Program-made: the position numbers and the translations under genes | Notes under the pieces: generated by a model | What the model was told of the DNA's origin: nothing | Seen by the model: the letters and a program-made list of their open reading frames with translations, nothing else | The model's database searches: none | In this document: positions 10,066 through 18,296 of the stretch, one piece after another | Numbering within the stretch: the first letter of the stretch is position 1 | Layout of the letters: every line of letters starts with the position of its first letter | Source of the DNA: Anaerococcus senegalensis JC48 | Lineage (GTDB): Bacteria > Bacillota > Clostridia > Tissierellales > Peptoniphilaceae | Assembly (NCBI RefSeq): GCF_000321005.1 | Contig: NZ_HE578907.1 | Location: 1,074,952 to 1,107,702 of the forward strand | Length of the DNA stretch: 32,751 bases | Direction of reading: 5' to 3'

Positions 10066-10092
10066 GAGGATATGCCCCCTATATTTTTTTAT
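10054..10092. terminator. bidirectional terminator between convergent genes
   Basis: Hairpin whose arms carry TATAGG-GG and CC-CCTATA around an ATATG loop, flanked by A-run and T-run (10054-10092). It overlaps the stop codon of the ATPase gene (10063-10065) and lies at the end of the convergent membrane-protein gene, so it can serve both. Confidence 0.8.
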
Positions 10093-10850
10093 ACATTTCT
10101 ACTTATAGTAAATTCATTATTTTCATTTTCTTTAATTGGATCTTCTATATCTCCAGTTAAATCTAAATAATTATCAGCAAATCTTGCTGCAATAATTGGA
10201 GAAATTACTACAAAAAATATTCCAAAAATAAACATACCTATAAAGGTCATACCAATAATAGTTTCAAAAGATTTTGAAATATATGCAATTAACAAAGAGA
10301 TACCAACAAAAACTATTAAAGGCAAAACTACAAATAATAAATAAGTCAATATTGTTTTACCAAATAATTTTTTCCCAACTGCAAAAACACTTTTAAAAGC
10401 ATCTGTAATTGATTGGTCTTTATTTCTTGGATCAGAAACAACATGATTTGAATAAGTTGTAAAAATCGCAAGTAAAAGTGTTAGTATAGATCCAACTATA
10501 CCCATTGACATAAAACTTTTTGGATCATCTTTTAAGGCAAAAAATGATGCTCCACTACCAAGAAAGGTTGTAATTAAAATTGTCAAAGCCATAATAATTA
10601 AATTTACTATTATAGCTTTTTTATCTAATCTGTGAATTTGATTAAAATAATCTCCAACGCTACCCTTCCTATTATTAATTAATCCAGAAGCAATTAAAAA
10701 TGACCCAAACCAAGTAATTAATGAACTTATTATACTATATAAAATACTATCACTATTATCCTTACCAAAAGCAAAAAATAGCCCTATTGTTACAATTCCT
10801 AAAATTATTTCAAGTAAAATAATTGATCCATAACTATATTCTCTTTTCAT
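10089..10850 (-). CDS. polytopic membrane protein of unknown function
   Basis: 253-aa protein with about six hydrophobic segments (starting near residues 8-28, 38-55, 80-98, 118-138, 172-195 and 208-230) and a charged C-terminal tail (EDPIKENENNEF). I do not recognise the family. The layout resembles integral membrane proteins of the general DUF4013/YesL-like kind, but no diagnostic motif is visible. ATG at 10850 is chosen because AGGGG lies a few nt upstream; an upstream in-frame TTG would fall inside the inverted repeat at 10896-10944. It is divergent from the GNAT gene. Confidence 0.75.
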   Translation of the reverse strand: MKREYSYGSIILLEIILGIVTIGLFFAFGKDNSDSILYSIISSLITWFGSFLIASGLINNRKGSVGDYFNQIHRLDKKAIIVNLIIMALTILITTFLGSGASFFALKDDPKSFMSMGIVGSILTLLLAIFTTYSNHVVSDPRNKDQSITDAFKSVFAVGKKLFGKTILTYLLFVVLPLIVFVGISLLIAYISKSFETIIGMTFIGMFIFGIFFVVISPIIAARFADNYLDLTGDIEDPIKENENNEFTISRNV

Positions 10851-10895
10851 AATATCCCCTTTTCTTTCAAAAAGTTTCAGCCTTACAAAAGTATT

Positions 10896-10944
10896 TATAC
10901 CCAAATATAATTAATTTTCTATAATTAATATAATTTTGGGTATA
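10896..10944. promoter_or_regulatory. long inverted repeat between divergent genes
   Basis: TATACCCAAA at 10896-10905 is mirrored exactly by its complement at 10935-10944, around a 29-nt A/T core containing -10-like boxes in both directions (TATAAT at 10929-10934 on plus; TATATT from 10909 on minus). It sits centrally in the divergent intergenic region, as expected for an operator shared by the two genes. Confidence 0.55.
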
Positions 10945-10963
10945 AGCAAAAAGAGGTGATATT

Positions 10964-11239
10964 ATGGAATATAAAATTAATGAAAAAGAAAAACAAGTAC
11001 AAGTTTTTGATGAAGATAAAAAAATTGGCTTCATAACTTTGGTAAATAAAGGAGATTTGATAGATGCTCCTCATACAGAAGTTGATAAAGAATATGGCGG
11101 CCAAGGAATTGCAGGAAAATTGGTGGATAAATTGGTAGATTATGCTAGAGAAAATAATAAAAAAATAATTCCAACTTGCCCTTATATAAAAAATAAATTT
11201 GAAAAAGATGACAAATACAAGGATGTTTATTTTAAATAA
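10964..11239 (+). CDS. small GNAT-fold acetyltransferase (YjdJ-like)
   Basis: 91-aa protein. It contains an acetyl-CoA-binding core of the short GCN5-related family: HTEVDKEYGGQGIAGKLVD (about residues 36-54) carries the family's gly-rich motif A, and CPYIKNKFEK near the end matches the conserved C-terminal segment of this family. Its acceptor is not known. AGAGGTG precedes the ATG. It is divergently arranged with the membrane protein across a 49-bp inverted repeat and followed by a strong terminator, so it is probably a single-gene transcript. Confidence 0.85.
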   Translation: MEYKINEKEKQVQVFDEDKKIGFITLVNKGDLIDAPHTEVDKEYGGQGIAGKLVDKLVDYARENNKKIIPTCPYIKNKFEKDDKYKDVYFK

Positions 11240-11251
11240 GTAAATCTAAAA

Positions 11252-11284
11252 AAATCTCTCGATTATTTCGAGAGATTTATTTTT
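11252..11284. terminator. bidirectional terminator
   Basis: Ten-base-pair stem, AAATCTCTCG at 11252-11261 with its complement at 11269-11278, then T-rich sequence on plus and a run of A upstream giving T on minus. It ends the GNAT gene, and the convergent MFS gene's stop codon (11277-11279) lies inside it. Confidence 0.85.
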
Positions 11285-12407
11285 TTCTTCTCCTATAAAA
11301 TATTCCTATAAAAATCAAATAGATTATAATAAATCCAAAAAATCCCTTTGAAAGTGATCTTGTATTTAGGATTTTGTCCATATTTTTCATAAAAATTGGA
11401 GCTATAAATACTCCTATGTTACATCCTATAAAAATTAAATTGGTTGCAATTCTTGAACTATGGCCTTTTACAAATCTTGGAACTTCAGCAAAAATATAAG
11501 GCATGCACATAGATTGACCAAAGGTTAAAAGAAGAATACAAATCAAAAATCCAATTAAATTTTTATCAAAATTAACTATTAACAAATTTGCAATTACATA
11601 AAAACCAAGACCAAAAAATATGGTTTTACTTTTTAGTTTTTGATTAATCGGATTAAATAAAAAAGCTGACACCATTCCAACTATTGGTACAAAATTTAGA
11701 TAAAAACTTATATTTACATCCATCCCACGACTTAGACTTGCTACAAAAGGAAATCTCATAGTCATGGCAGTTGCATTTAACAAAACTATCATGGCAAGAA
11801 TTATAAAAAGAAAAATATTAGAGTTAAAATCAATTTTTGTTCTTTCTTTTTTTATTTTTACATCTCTAACATTCATTTTAAAAAATATCATTATCAAAAA
11901 AGCTGATGAATAAAGTAAAAATGTATAAATATAATTAATTTTTACAAGAATTCCTGCAAGTGTATAAAGGATAATTTGCCCTGTAAATTCTGCTGCATTT
12001 CTTAACCCGTGAAGTTTAGTTCTTTCTTTATTTTCATAATAAAGTAAATTTATATAATTTGCCGAATGACCATTAAACATTCCAAGACCTGCTCCAAGAA
12101 TAAATCTTGAAATAATTATTCCAGGATAGTTTTTAAAAATTACAGGAATAAGTCCACTAAGACCGACAAGACTAAGACCTAAAAGAACAGTTTTCTTAAG
12201 TCCTAAGTAAAGGGCAATATATTCTGCCAAAAAAATAAAAATCATTACAGTAAAACTTGAAAGGGTAATTATAAATTCAGCTTCATTTCTTGTAAGATTA
12301 AAAGCTTGTTGGATATAAACAAGACTTCCTGAAATTATGCTATTGCTTGTTAAAATTAAAGAAATTGATAAAATCGATAATTTTTCTTTTAAAGAATTTT
12401 CTTTCAT
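11277..12407 (-). CDS. MFS transporter
   Basis: 376-aa permease with about 12 hydrophobic segments. It has an arginine/glycine-rich helix start after the first helices (RFILGAGLGMFNGHSANY, about residues 101-118) and a large central cytoplasmic loop rich in Lys/Arg (VRDVKIKKERTK, near 180-192), as in major facilitator proteins. The substrate cannot be read from the sequence. Its ATG overlaps the stop of the HD-domain gene by 4 nt (ATGA), implying translational coupling and a shared transcript. Confidence 0.85.
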   Translation of the reverse strand: MKENSLKEKLSILSISLILTSNSIISGSLVYIQQAFNLTRNEAEFIITLSSFTVMIFIFLAEYIALYLGLKKTVLLGLSLVGLSGLIPVIFKNYPGIIISRFILGAGLGMFNGHSANYINLLYYENKERTKLHGLRNAAEFTGQIILYTLAGILVKINYIYTFLLYSSAFLIMIFFKMNVRDVKIKKERTKIDFNSNIFLFIILAMIVLLNATAMTMRFPFVASLSRGMDVNISFYLNFVPIVGMVSAFLFNPINQKLKSKTIFFGLGFYVIANLLIVNFDKNLIGFLICILLLTFGQSMCMPYIFAEVPRFVKGHSSRIATNLIFIGCNIGVFIAPIFMKNMDKILNTRSLSKGFFGFIIIYLIFIGIFYRRRKK

Positions 12408-13000
12408 TGTTTTTCCATATATTTTTTAAATAATTTATCAGAAAAATCTACCAAATCTAAAGAAAAATCATTTCTCAAATATTTTTCATCCAAATCTCCA
12501 ATCCTAACCCTATCAAGAGCATCAGCATCTTTGAAAAGTTTTGATAAAAATCTAGCCCTATCCATATCTTTTACAAAAAATTCTTCAATAGTTTGATCCA
12601 TTTTACTATCAGATCTTGAGTGAGTAGCAAGAACTGCTTGAAGAATATTTTTATCATTTTCATTTATTTTTGCATAATCAATTGAATAAAGAGCAGCCCT
12701 ATAACCATGTTCTGTGTCATAAGAATCATCCACCCTTTTTGTATCGTGAAGAGATGCTGCAAATCTTAAAATATCTGTGTCATTTTTATCTAATTTATAA
12801 TGATAAGCCAAAAGAATAGAAAGTAAAATTACTCTTTCAATATGACCTTGACCATGAATTTGACTTTGATAAAGTATATCTGTATTTAAATTTTTATATG
12901 TATCTAGCAAAGTTTCATAATAAGATGATTTTTCAAAATCTTTGAAAAATTTATAATCATCAAGCCACTTATCTTCATTTAAAATATCTAAAATAAGCAT
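12404..13000 (-). CDS. HD-domain metal-dependent hydrolase
   Basis: 198-aa protein with the HD phosphohydrolase signature in order: HGQGHIERV (about residues 49-57), SLHDTKRVDD (about 88-97, the His-Asp pair), EHG, THS, then DADALDRVR (about 158-166). These residues would bind divalent metal and hydrolyse a phosphoester; the natural substrate is unknown. The start is preceded by AAGGAG. It is the first gene of a two-gene unit with the MFS permease. Confidence 0.85.
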   Translation of the reverse strand: MLILDILNEDKWLDDYKFFKDFEKSSYYETLLDTYKNLNTDILYQSQIHGQGHIERVILLSILLAYHYKLDKNDTDILRFAASLHDTKRVDDSYDTEHGYRAALYSIDYAKINENDKNILQAVLATHSRSDSKMDQTIEEFFVKDMDRARFLSKLFKDADALDRVRIGDLDEKYLRNDFSLDLVDFSDKLFKKYMEKQ

Positions 13001-13088
13001 AAAAAACTCCTTTTTAATTTCTTTAATTATTTATTATTATATCAAATAGGGTAAATAATTTATAGAAAATTATAAGTAGGTGATTATT

Positions 13089-14018
13089 ATGTTTATGAAA
13101 AGAGAAGATATAGAATTAAAAATTGAAGAATGTATACAAAAGGCTAAAAGATACGAAGGCATTGGAGAAGTTGCCTCCTACATTCCAGAACTTAAAAATG
13201 TAGACGAAGATTCTTTTGCACTTTCAATTGTTACAACAAGTGGAGATATTTATAATTTTGGAGAAAGTGAAAAAATATTTTCAGTTCAATCAATTTCAAA
13301 AGTTTTTACCCTAATGATGGCTTTAATGGATAATACAATTGATGATGTTTTTTCAAAAGTTGGAACAGAGCCAACAAGATATGAATTTAATTCCTTAATT
13401 CCAATTGACCAAAGAGCTGCAAATCCTTTTATAAATGCAGGAGCAATCACAACAACCTCTATGATTCACGGAAAAAATAAAGAAGAAAAATTTAACAGGG
13501 TTATGGAGCTAATTAGCCAAATGAGTAATAATTCTGAATTTAGTTTTATGAAAGATGTATATGAGTCAGAAATTTCTACAACAGATAGAAACAGAGCTAT
13601 TTCTTACTATTTAAAAAGCAAAAATATTTTTGATCAAAACGCTGATGAAGTTTTGGATCTATATGTAAGAATTTGTTCAATTGGTACAAATGTAGAATCT
13701 CTTGCAAAATTTGGAGCAATACTTGCAAATGAAGGATTTGATATTTATTCATCAAATCTAATTGTTCCACAAAACATAGTCCAAATGACAATCGCCCAAA
13801 TGGCATCTTGTGGAATGTATGAAAAAAGTGGAGAATATTTGATGAAAGTAGGAATTCCATCAAAATCTGGAGTAGGCGGGGGAATCTTGGGAGTTGTTCC
13901 AAATAAATGTGGAATTTGTGTGTATTCACCTAGATTAGACAAATCAGGAAATTCAGTAATTGGAAAAAATTTATTAAAAATATTATCAGCTGACTTAGGA
14001 CTTAATATATTTCTGTAG
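13089..14018 (+). CDS. glsA: glutaminase A
   Basis: Hydrolyses L-glutamine to L-glutamate and ammonia. The 309-aa length matches the family. The serine-type active site of the beta-lactamase-like glutaminase fold is visible as S68-I-S-K71 in SVQSISKVFTL. Also present are the conserved PINAGAIT-type stretch (NPFINAGAITTTSMI) and a Ser/Gly-rich SKSGVGGG near the C-terminus. ATG at 13089 is preferred over an upstream in-frame GTG (13080), because AGTAGGTG lies just upstream and would overlap that GTG. It sits opposite a glutamine synthetase gene, separated by repeat elements. Cytoplasmic. Confidence 0.95.
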   Translation: MFMKREDIELKIEECIQKAKRYEGIGEVASYIPELKNVDEDSFALSIVTTSGDIYNFGESEKIFSVQSISKVFTLMMALMDNTIDDVFSKVGTEPTRYEFNSLIPIDQRAANPFINAGAITTTSMIHGKNKEEKFNRVMELISQMSNNSEFSFMKDVYESEISTTDRNRAISYYLKSKNIFDQNADEVLDLYVRICSIGTNVESLAKFGAILANEGFDIYSSNLIVPQNIVQMTIAQMASCGMYEKSGEYLMKVGIPSKSGVGGGILGVVPNKCGICVYSPRLDKSGNSVIGKNLLKILSADLGLNIFL

Positions 14019-14078
14019 AAATATTTGAAAGACTTTCTGAATAAAAAATTTAATAAGATAATAAATTATAATATATTT

Positions 14079-14530
14079 TTAATTCTTCGTTACTAAGGGG
14101 ACAAATTAGGGGACTTCCGATTGTCCCCGCAATTTTTCCCCTTAAACCCCTTTCAACGAACCCCCTTAACCGGCCCTTGCAGGGAGCAAAATCAGAAAGA
14201 AACTTACGTTTCTTTCGTTTTTTAGATTGATTATCCAAATTCAATAAAAATAAGTACCCAAAATAAATAAATTCAAAGTTCATTAAAAGAGAAAAAATAA
14301 ACTCACTACCGTTCAAACAATTTTTTCTCTAATAATTCACTTGAATTTATAGTTATTTTTAAATAGCAGTCAATCTTTAAAAATTTGAGAGAAGCGTTAG
14401 CTTCTTACCTAAATAGCTCCATGCAATGGTCGGTTGCAGGGGGGCAAAAAAGTGGGGGTCGTTAGGGGGAGGAAAAAGGGGGAGAATCGAAACTCCCCCA
14501 TTTCCTCCGCCCTAACATTCCGAAGTATTA
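14079..14530. repeat. family-2 element: two inverted structured repeat units
   Basis: Two homologous units of about 135-140 nt lie head-to-head: unit A on minus (14080-14216) and unit B on plus (14387-14530). They are separated by about 170 nt of A/T-rich sequence. Each unit carries three hairpins in the same order. Hairpin a has 4-nt loops (GTAA, GTTA; arms 14195-14216 and 14390-14405). Hairpin b has loop GCA (14174-14184 and 14419-14429). Hairpin c is long, with loop AATCGGAA or AATCGAAA (14094-14144 and 14462-14515). Stems differ between units by paired changes. The outer ends share CGAAG(A/T)ATTA. G/C-rich hairpins stand out sharply from the AT-rich surroundings. No credible gene is inside. 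It looks like a non-autonomous mobile element. Confidence 0.8.
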
Positions 14531-14561
14531 ATTTTATAAAATGATTTTATTTAAAATTAAA

Positions 14562-14586
14562 AAAAGAAGCTTTTTCAAGCTTCTTA
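14562..14586 (-). terminator. intrinsic terminator of glnN
   Basis: Read on the minus strand, AAGAAGCTT, a 4-nt loop, AAGCTTCTT and a run of T. It lies about 265 nt beyond the glnN stop, with the family-1 repeat between them, so that repeat should be in the glnN mRNA 3' region. Confidence 0.7.
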
Positions 14587-14690
14587 AACTGTTATAAAAA
14601 TAATAGAATTACTCATTTAGAGCAAATAAACTAACTATTATTTAGGTTGCTTGTACAGATTTATCATACTTAGTAATCTGGGAAATCTCA

Positions 14691-14817
14691 TGAGATCTCC
14701 CCATGCGTTCGTTTCACTCACACTAAAACACGTTTGCTTTGCAAACTTCTCCGTGCTTGTGCACTTAGTTTTAGGGATAAATATGCCAAATCAAGGCATA
14801 TTTATCTAGACGAGATG
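14691..14817 (+). repeat. family-1 structured dispersed repeat, medium copy
   Basis: Starts TGAGATCTCC (14691-14700) and ends CGAGATGATT. It contains the GTTTGC-TTT-GCAAAC hairpin (about 14732-14746), GTGC-TTGT-GCAC (14753-14764) and the 12-bp hairpin with loop AAATCAA (14776-14806), all in the same order as the other copies. It lacks the internal duplication of the 5405-5618 copy. CTAAAAC near 14723 can pair with GTTTTAG near 14767-14774 to enclose the first two hairpins. It lies in the 3' untranslated region of glnN. Confidence 0.85.
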
Positions 14818-14850
14818 ATTTTTTTCTTCGCTTTAATAATAATTAAAAAT

Positions 14851-16917
14851 CTATAAAGATTTCAACATATCCACATACCTAGGCATAGAATAATTCTCTC
14901 TTGATATTTCATTTTCTAGTTTATCTGATATTTCTCTAATCTCTTCTGTTATTTTTCTTGTTTTTTCTTGAATAAATATTGCTCTTTCTTCTTGGGTCTC
15001 TATTTTATCTAAATCTTTTAGAATTTCTTTTATTTTATCCCCATATGCAAGAAGTATTTCTACATTTTTATTTATTCTAAAAGCTTTCTCTTTTAATTTT
15101 TCATTGTTTATGAATGAAAGGTAAGATTTTATTTCTTTTACTTCTTTCATTGCTGAAGGTAAAATTTCTTGATAAATTAAATTAGATAAAACTTCTAATT
15201 CTTGTTGGCAGAATTTACATATTTCATCAAATTCTACATTTATAATTGAATCTATTTCTTTTTGACTAAAGATTTTTTCATCTTTGTATAGGTCAAAAGA
15301 TGAATTATTTTTTGCAAAAACTAAAGCATCTATGAAAGTTCTGTGGTTTTCTAATCCTCTTTTTTCAGCTTCTTTTACCCATTCTTTAGAATAACCATCA
15401 CCTTGGAAAAGTATTCTTGAATTTTCTTTGTAAGTTTCTTTTACAATTTTATAAACTTCATTTTTTAAATCCTTATCACTTTTTCCTTCAAGCCTTTGGT
15501 AAAATTCCTTTAAGACTTTTGCCATTGAAAGGTTTATTACTGTATTTAAATCTGCTGCTGATTTTGAAGATCCTAACATCCTAAATTCAAATTTATTTCC
15601 AGTAAAAGCAATTGGTGAGGTCCTATTTCTATCTGATGAATCTGTAGAAAGTTCGCCAAGATGAGGAATTTTGACCTTGTTTTTTATATCTTTAATCTTT
15701 TCATCATTTGCAATTGATTTTAAAATATTTTCCAAATCCTTACCAATAAACACAGAAATTATTGATGGAGGTGCTTCGTTTCCACCAAGTCTATAGTCAT
15801 TTGAAACTGATGAAGAGGAAAGTCTTATTAAGTTTTGATATTTATTGCATACTTTAATCATTGCTGATAAAAATATCAAAAATAGGTGGTTATTTTTTGG
15901 ATCTTTTCCTGGGGAAAAACAATTTTTTCCATAATTTGTAGATAAGGAATAATTATTGTGTTTGCCACTTCCTGCCATATTTTTGAAAGGTTTTTCTTTT
16001 AAAAGACAATATAAATTATGTCTAATAGCAGTTTTTTCCAAAATATGCATCAATAATTGATTATTATCAACTGAAATATTAGCATTTTCAAACATTATGG
16101 CAATTTCAAATTGGTTTGGGCCAACTTCGTTATGCTCAGCTTCCATATATATTCCCAAATCATAAAGTTGTTCATTTATATCTTCAAAAAAATCATTAAC
16201 TCTTTGTGGAATTGCTCCAAGATAATGAGAAATAATTTCTTTTTCAACCATAGGATCACGACCAACTAAACTCATTCCACAATATTCAAGGTCAATTCTT
16301 TTATCAAAAAATTCTTTATCTATTAAATAAAATTCTTGTTCAAGACCAACTTTTGGTTTTACCCTATAAGTTTTTTCCTCTTTCAAAAATAAATTACAAA
16401 TTGGACTAGCATACTTACTAATCCTATTCATTGATTCAATTAGAGGCAATTTTTTGTCAAGTTTTTCTCCATAAAAAGAAACAAAAACTGATGGTATATA
16501 TAAAACTTTATCTTCTATAAAAGAATTTGCTGTCAAATCCCAATATGTATAACCACGTGCCTCAAAAGTTGATCTCATTCCACCAGATGGAAATGATGAT
16601 GCATCTGGTTCTCCCTTTATTAGTTCTTTTCCAGAAAATCTATTTATTGGATTATGTTTATCATCTCTTTTTAAAAAAGCAGTTTTCTTGTTAGCTGTTT
16701 TTCCATTTAAAGGTTGAAACCAATGAGTATAAGAAGTTGCACCTTTTGAAATAGCCCAAGATTTCATGGCGTGTGCAATAGAATCTGCAGTTTCCCTATC
16801 AAGATTATCATTATTTCTAGCAGCTTCTTTCCATTTTAAATAAACAGGAAAGGGTACATTTTCCTTCATAGTCTTTTTATCAAAAGCTAAGTTTCCAAAT
16901 TTTTTTAAATCCATCAT
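14851..16917 (-). CDS. glnN: glutamine synthetase type III
   Basis: ATP-dependent synthesis of glutamine from glutamate and ammonia. About 688 aa, the size of the large GSIII class rather than the 440-470 aa GSI enzymes. Visible landmarks: an N-terminal GSIII region, TSYTHWFQPLNG (near residue 67), RSTFEARGYTYWD, the catalytic-barrel motif EAEHNEVGPNQFE (near residue 263), AGSGKHNNYSL (near 320) and NRTSPIAFTGNKFEFR (near 443). The start is taken at 16917, where two adjacent ATG codons follow AAGAAAGG; 16914 is equally possible. It lies opposite glsA, so both directions of Gln/Glu interconversion are encoded side by side. Confidence 0.95.
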   Translation of the reverse strand: MMDLKKFGNLAFDKKTMKENVPFPVYLKWKEAARNNDNLDRETADSIAHAMKSWAISKGATSYTHWFQPLNGKTANKKTAFLKRDDKHNPINRFSGKELIKGEPDASSFPSGGMRSTFEARGYTYWDLTANSFIEDKVLYIPSVFVSFYGEKLDKKLPLIESMNRISKYASPICNLFLKEEKTYRVKPKVGLEQEFYLIDKEFFDKRIDLEYCGMSLVGRDPMVEKEIISHYLGAIPQRVNDFFEDINEQLYDLGIYMEAEHNEVGPNQFEIAIMFENANISVDNNQLLMHILEKTAIRHNLYCLLKEKPFKNMAGSGKHNNYSLSTNYGKNCFSPGKDPKNNHLFLIFLSAMIKVCNKYQNLIRLSSSSVSNDYRLGGNEAPPSIISVFIGKDLENILKSIANDEKIKDIKNKVKIPHLGELSTDSSDRNRTSPIAFTGNKFEFRMLGSSKSAADLNTVINLSMAKVLKEFYQRLEGKSDKDLKNEVYKIVKETYKENSRILFQGDGYSKEWVKEAEKRGLENHRTFIDALVFAKNNSSFDLYKDEKIFSQKEIDSIINVEFDEICKFCQQELEVLSNLIYQEILPSAMKEVKEIKSYLSFINNEKLKEKAFRINKNVEILLAYGDKIKEILKDLDKIETQEERAIFIQEKTRKITEEIREISDKLENEISRENYSMPRYVDMLKSL

Positions 16918-17060
16918 TTTACCTTTCTTAAATTCTAAAATTTTCAAAAAATGTTTAGTTAATTATATCACAAATAACCTAAATTTAAATTTATTAAAAA
17001 TATATTATTTTATAAAATATTTTTTAGATTAATAAATATTTACAATTAAAATTTTAATAA

Positions 17061-17089
17061 TTGACACTATACAAATATAATGATAAATT
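17061..17089 (+). promoter_or_regulatory. promoter region of the NlpC/P60 gene
   Basis: A perfect TTGACA at 17061-17066 lies upstream of the gene. The best -10 at 17-nt spacing is TAAATT (17084-17089). A better TATAAT (17076-17081) is too close to use this -35. The exact -10 is therefore uncertain. Confidence 0.4.
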
Positions 17090-17127
17090 AATAGTAGTTG
17101 AAATATAAATATTTTGAGGATGGGAAA

Positions 17128-18189
17128 ATGAGAAAAAACAAAAAAATTTTAATATTTTTATCAGGAATTATAGCATTTCAATTTTTTGCTCCTAAAAAAG
17201 TATCTAAAGCTAAGGGAATACTTATAAATTATGATATTACTGAAGGAGTAAATGTTACTGACAAACCAAGTGGTGAAAAAGGAATGAAATTTGTTGGTGG
17301 AATTGACTATCCTGACGTATACGAAATAAAGGGTGAAAAAAACGATTGTTTTGAAATAAAGTTTGAAGGCAAAAAAGCCTACACTGAAAAAGCTTGGTAT
17401 CATGTTTTAGATGATATAAAAGCTATAAATAAAGGAAAAATTTACGAAAAATCCGATGAAAAATCAAAAGAAGTTGCTGATTTTAAAAAAGATGAAAAAG
17501 TTATTTTGGTAAATTTTTCTGATAATGATTTTGTAAAAATAAAAAAAGGCGATAAAACAGGATTTGCAAAAATCGATAATTTTGATATTTCCAAAAAAGA
17601 TTCTAAAAACTTGGATAAAATCAAAGATAAATATAAGAAAATATACGAATCTATAAAAAGATATATGGATTATCTTGATAGAAATAACTTAAGTTTGTAT
17701 CCAGTTGATGAAAAAAATACAGAAGTTCAAAATGAAATCACAAGAATTTATCCTGAAAATAATACAGAAAATAATCATAACGATCAAGGCGAAGAAGTTG
17801 AATATGTTTATTACACAGTTGATGGCGATGATATAGGATCAAAAGCTTATAATTTTGCAACAAACTTTATTGGCAATCCATATGTTTGGGGTGGAACAAG
17901 TCTTACAAATGGAGTTGACTGTTCTGGTTTTACCCAACAAGTATATGGAAAATTTGGAATAGGTCTTCCCCATTTTGCTCAAAGTCAAGCAGACTATGGA
18001 AAAACAATAAATCTTGGTGAGGAAAAAGCAGGAGACTTGGTATTTTTTGGAACAAGCCTTTCAAATATTACCCACGTTGCAATAGCAGATGGTCAAGGTG
18101 GAATAGTTCATGCTGCAAATCCAAGAGATGGAATAATAACATCAGGGATAGGGAATCCTATAATTATAAAAAGATTAATTGAAGAATAA
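17128..18189 (+). CDS. secreted NlpC/P60 cell-wall hydrolase with SH3-like repeats
   Basis: 353-aa exported protein. Residues about 1-30 form a signal peptide (basic RKNKK, then a hydrophobic core, then KVSKA). Residues about 35-170 hold two SH3-type bacterial segments (VNVTDKPSGEKGMKFVGG; GKIYEKSDEKSKEVADFKK) that probably bind wall polymer. A charged linker follows. The C-terminal domain (about 235-350) is NlpC/P60, a cysteine peptidase that cuts peptidoglycan stem peptides: PYVWGG, catalytic VDC265SGF, TH316VAI and a third polar residue near VHAANPRDG. ATG at 17128 is chosen for the GAGG 10 nt upstream over an in-frame start at 17098. It is likely a monocistronic transcript, because a terminator follows. 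Confidence 0.92.
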   Translation: MRKNKKILIFLSGIIAFQFFAPKKVSKAKGILINYDITEGVNVTDKPSGEKGMKFVGGIDYPDVYEIKGEKNDCFEIKFEGKKAYTEKAWYHVLDDIKAINKGKIYEKSDEKSKEVADFKKDEKVILVNFSDNDFVKIKKGDKTGFAKIDNFDISKKDSKNLDKIKDKYKKIYESIKRYMDYLDRNNLSLYPVDEKNTEVQNEITRIYPENNTENNHNDQGEEVEYVYYTVDGDDIGSKAYNFATNFIGNPYVWGGTSLTNGVDCSGFTQQVYGKFGIGLPHFAQSQADYGKTINLGEEKAGDLVFFGTSLSNITHVAIADGQGGIVHAANPRDGIITSGIGNPIIIKRLIEE

Positions 18190-18190
18190 A

Positions 18191-18215
18191 AAACGTCCTT
18201 AGGGCGTTTTTTTAT
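18191..18215 (+). terminator. intrinsic terminator
   Basis: Stem ACGTCC/GGGCGT with a short TTA loop, followed by seven T, immediately after the NlpC/P60 stop codon. Confidence 0.85.
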
Positions 18216-18296
18216 TGTTTATTAGAAAAATAATGCTATAATAATTTAAAATATTAAATTTTATAAAATTTAATTTGTAATTATAAGGAGTAAAAA

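Noticed and set aside
10850-10904. Upstream TTG start for the membrane protein
   Set aside because: It lacks a ribosome site and would lie inside the inverted repeat/promoter; ATG 10850 has AGGGG at proper distance.
14050-14316. 88-codon minus-strand reading frame inside the family-2 element
   Set aside because: It is a translation of the structured repeat (its hairpins encode the CKGRLRG and AGTIGSPL stretches), has no convincing ribosome site, and its codons follow hairpin symmetry rather than protein constraint.
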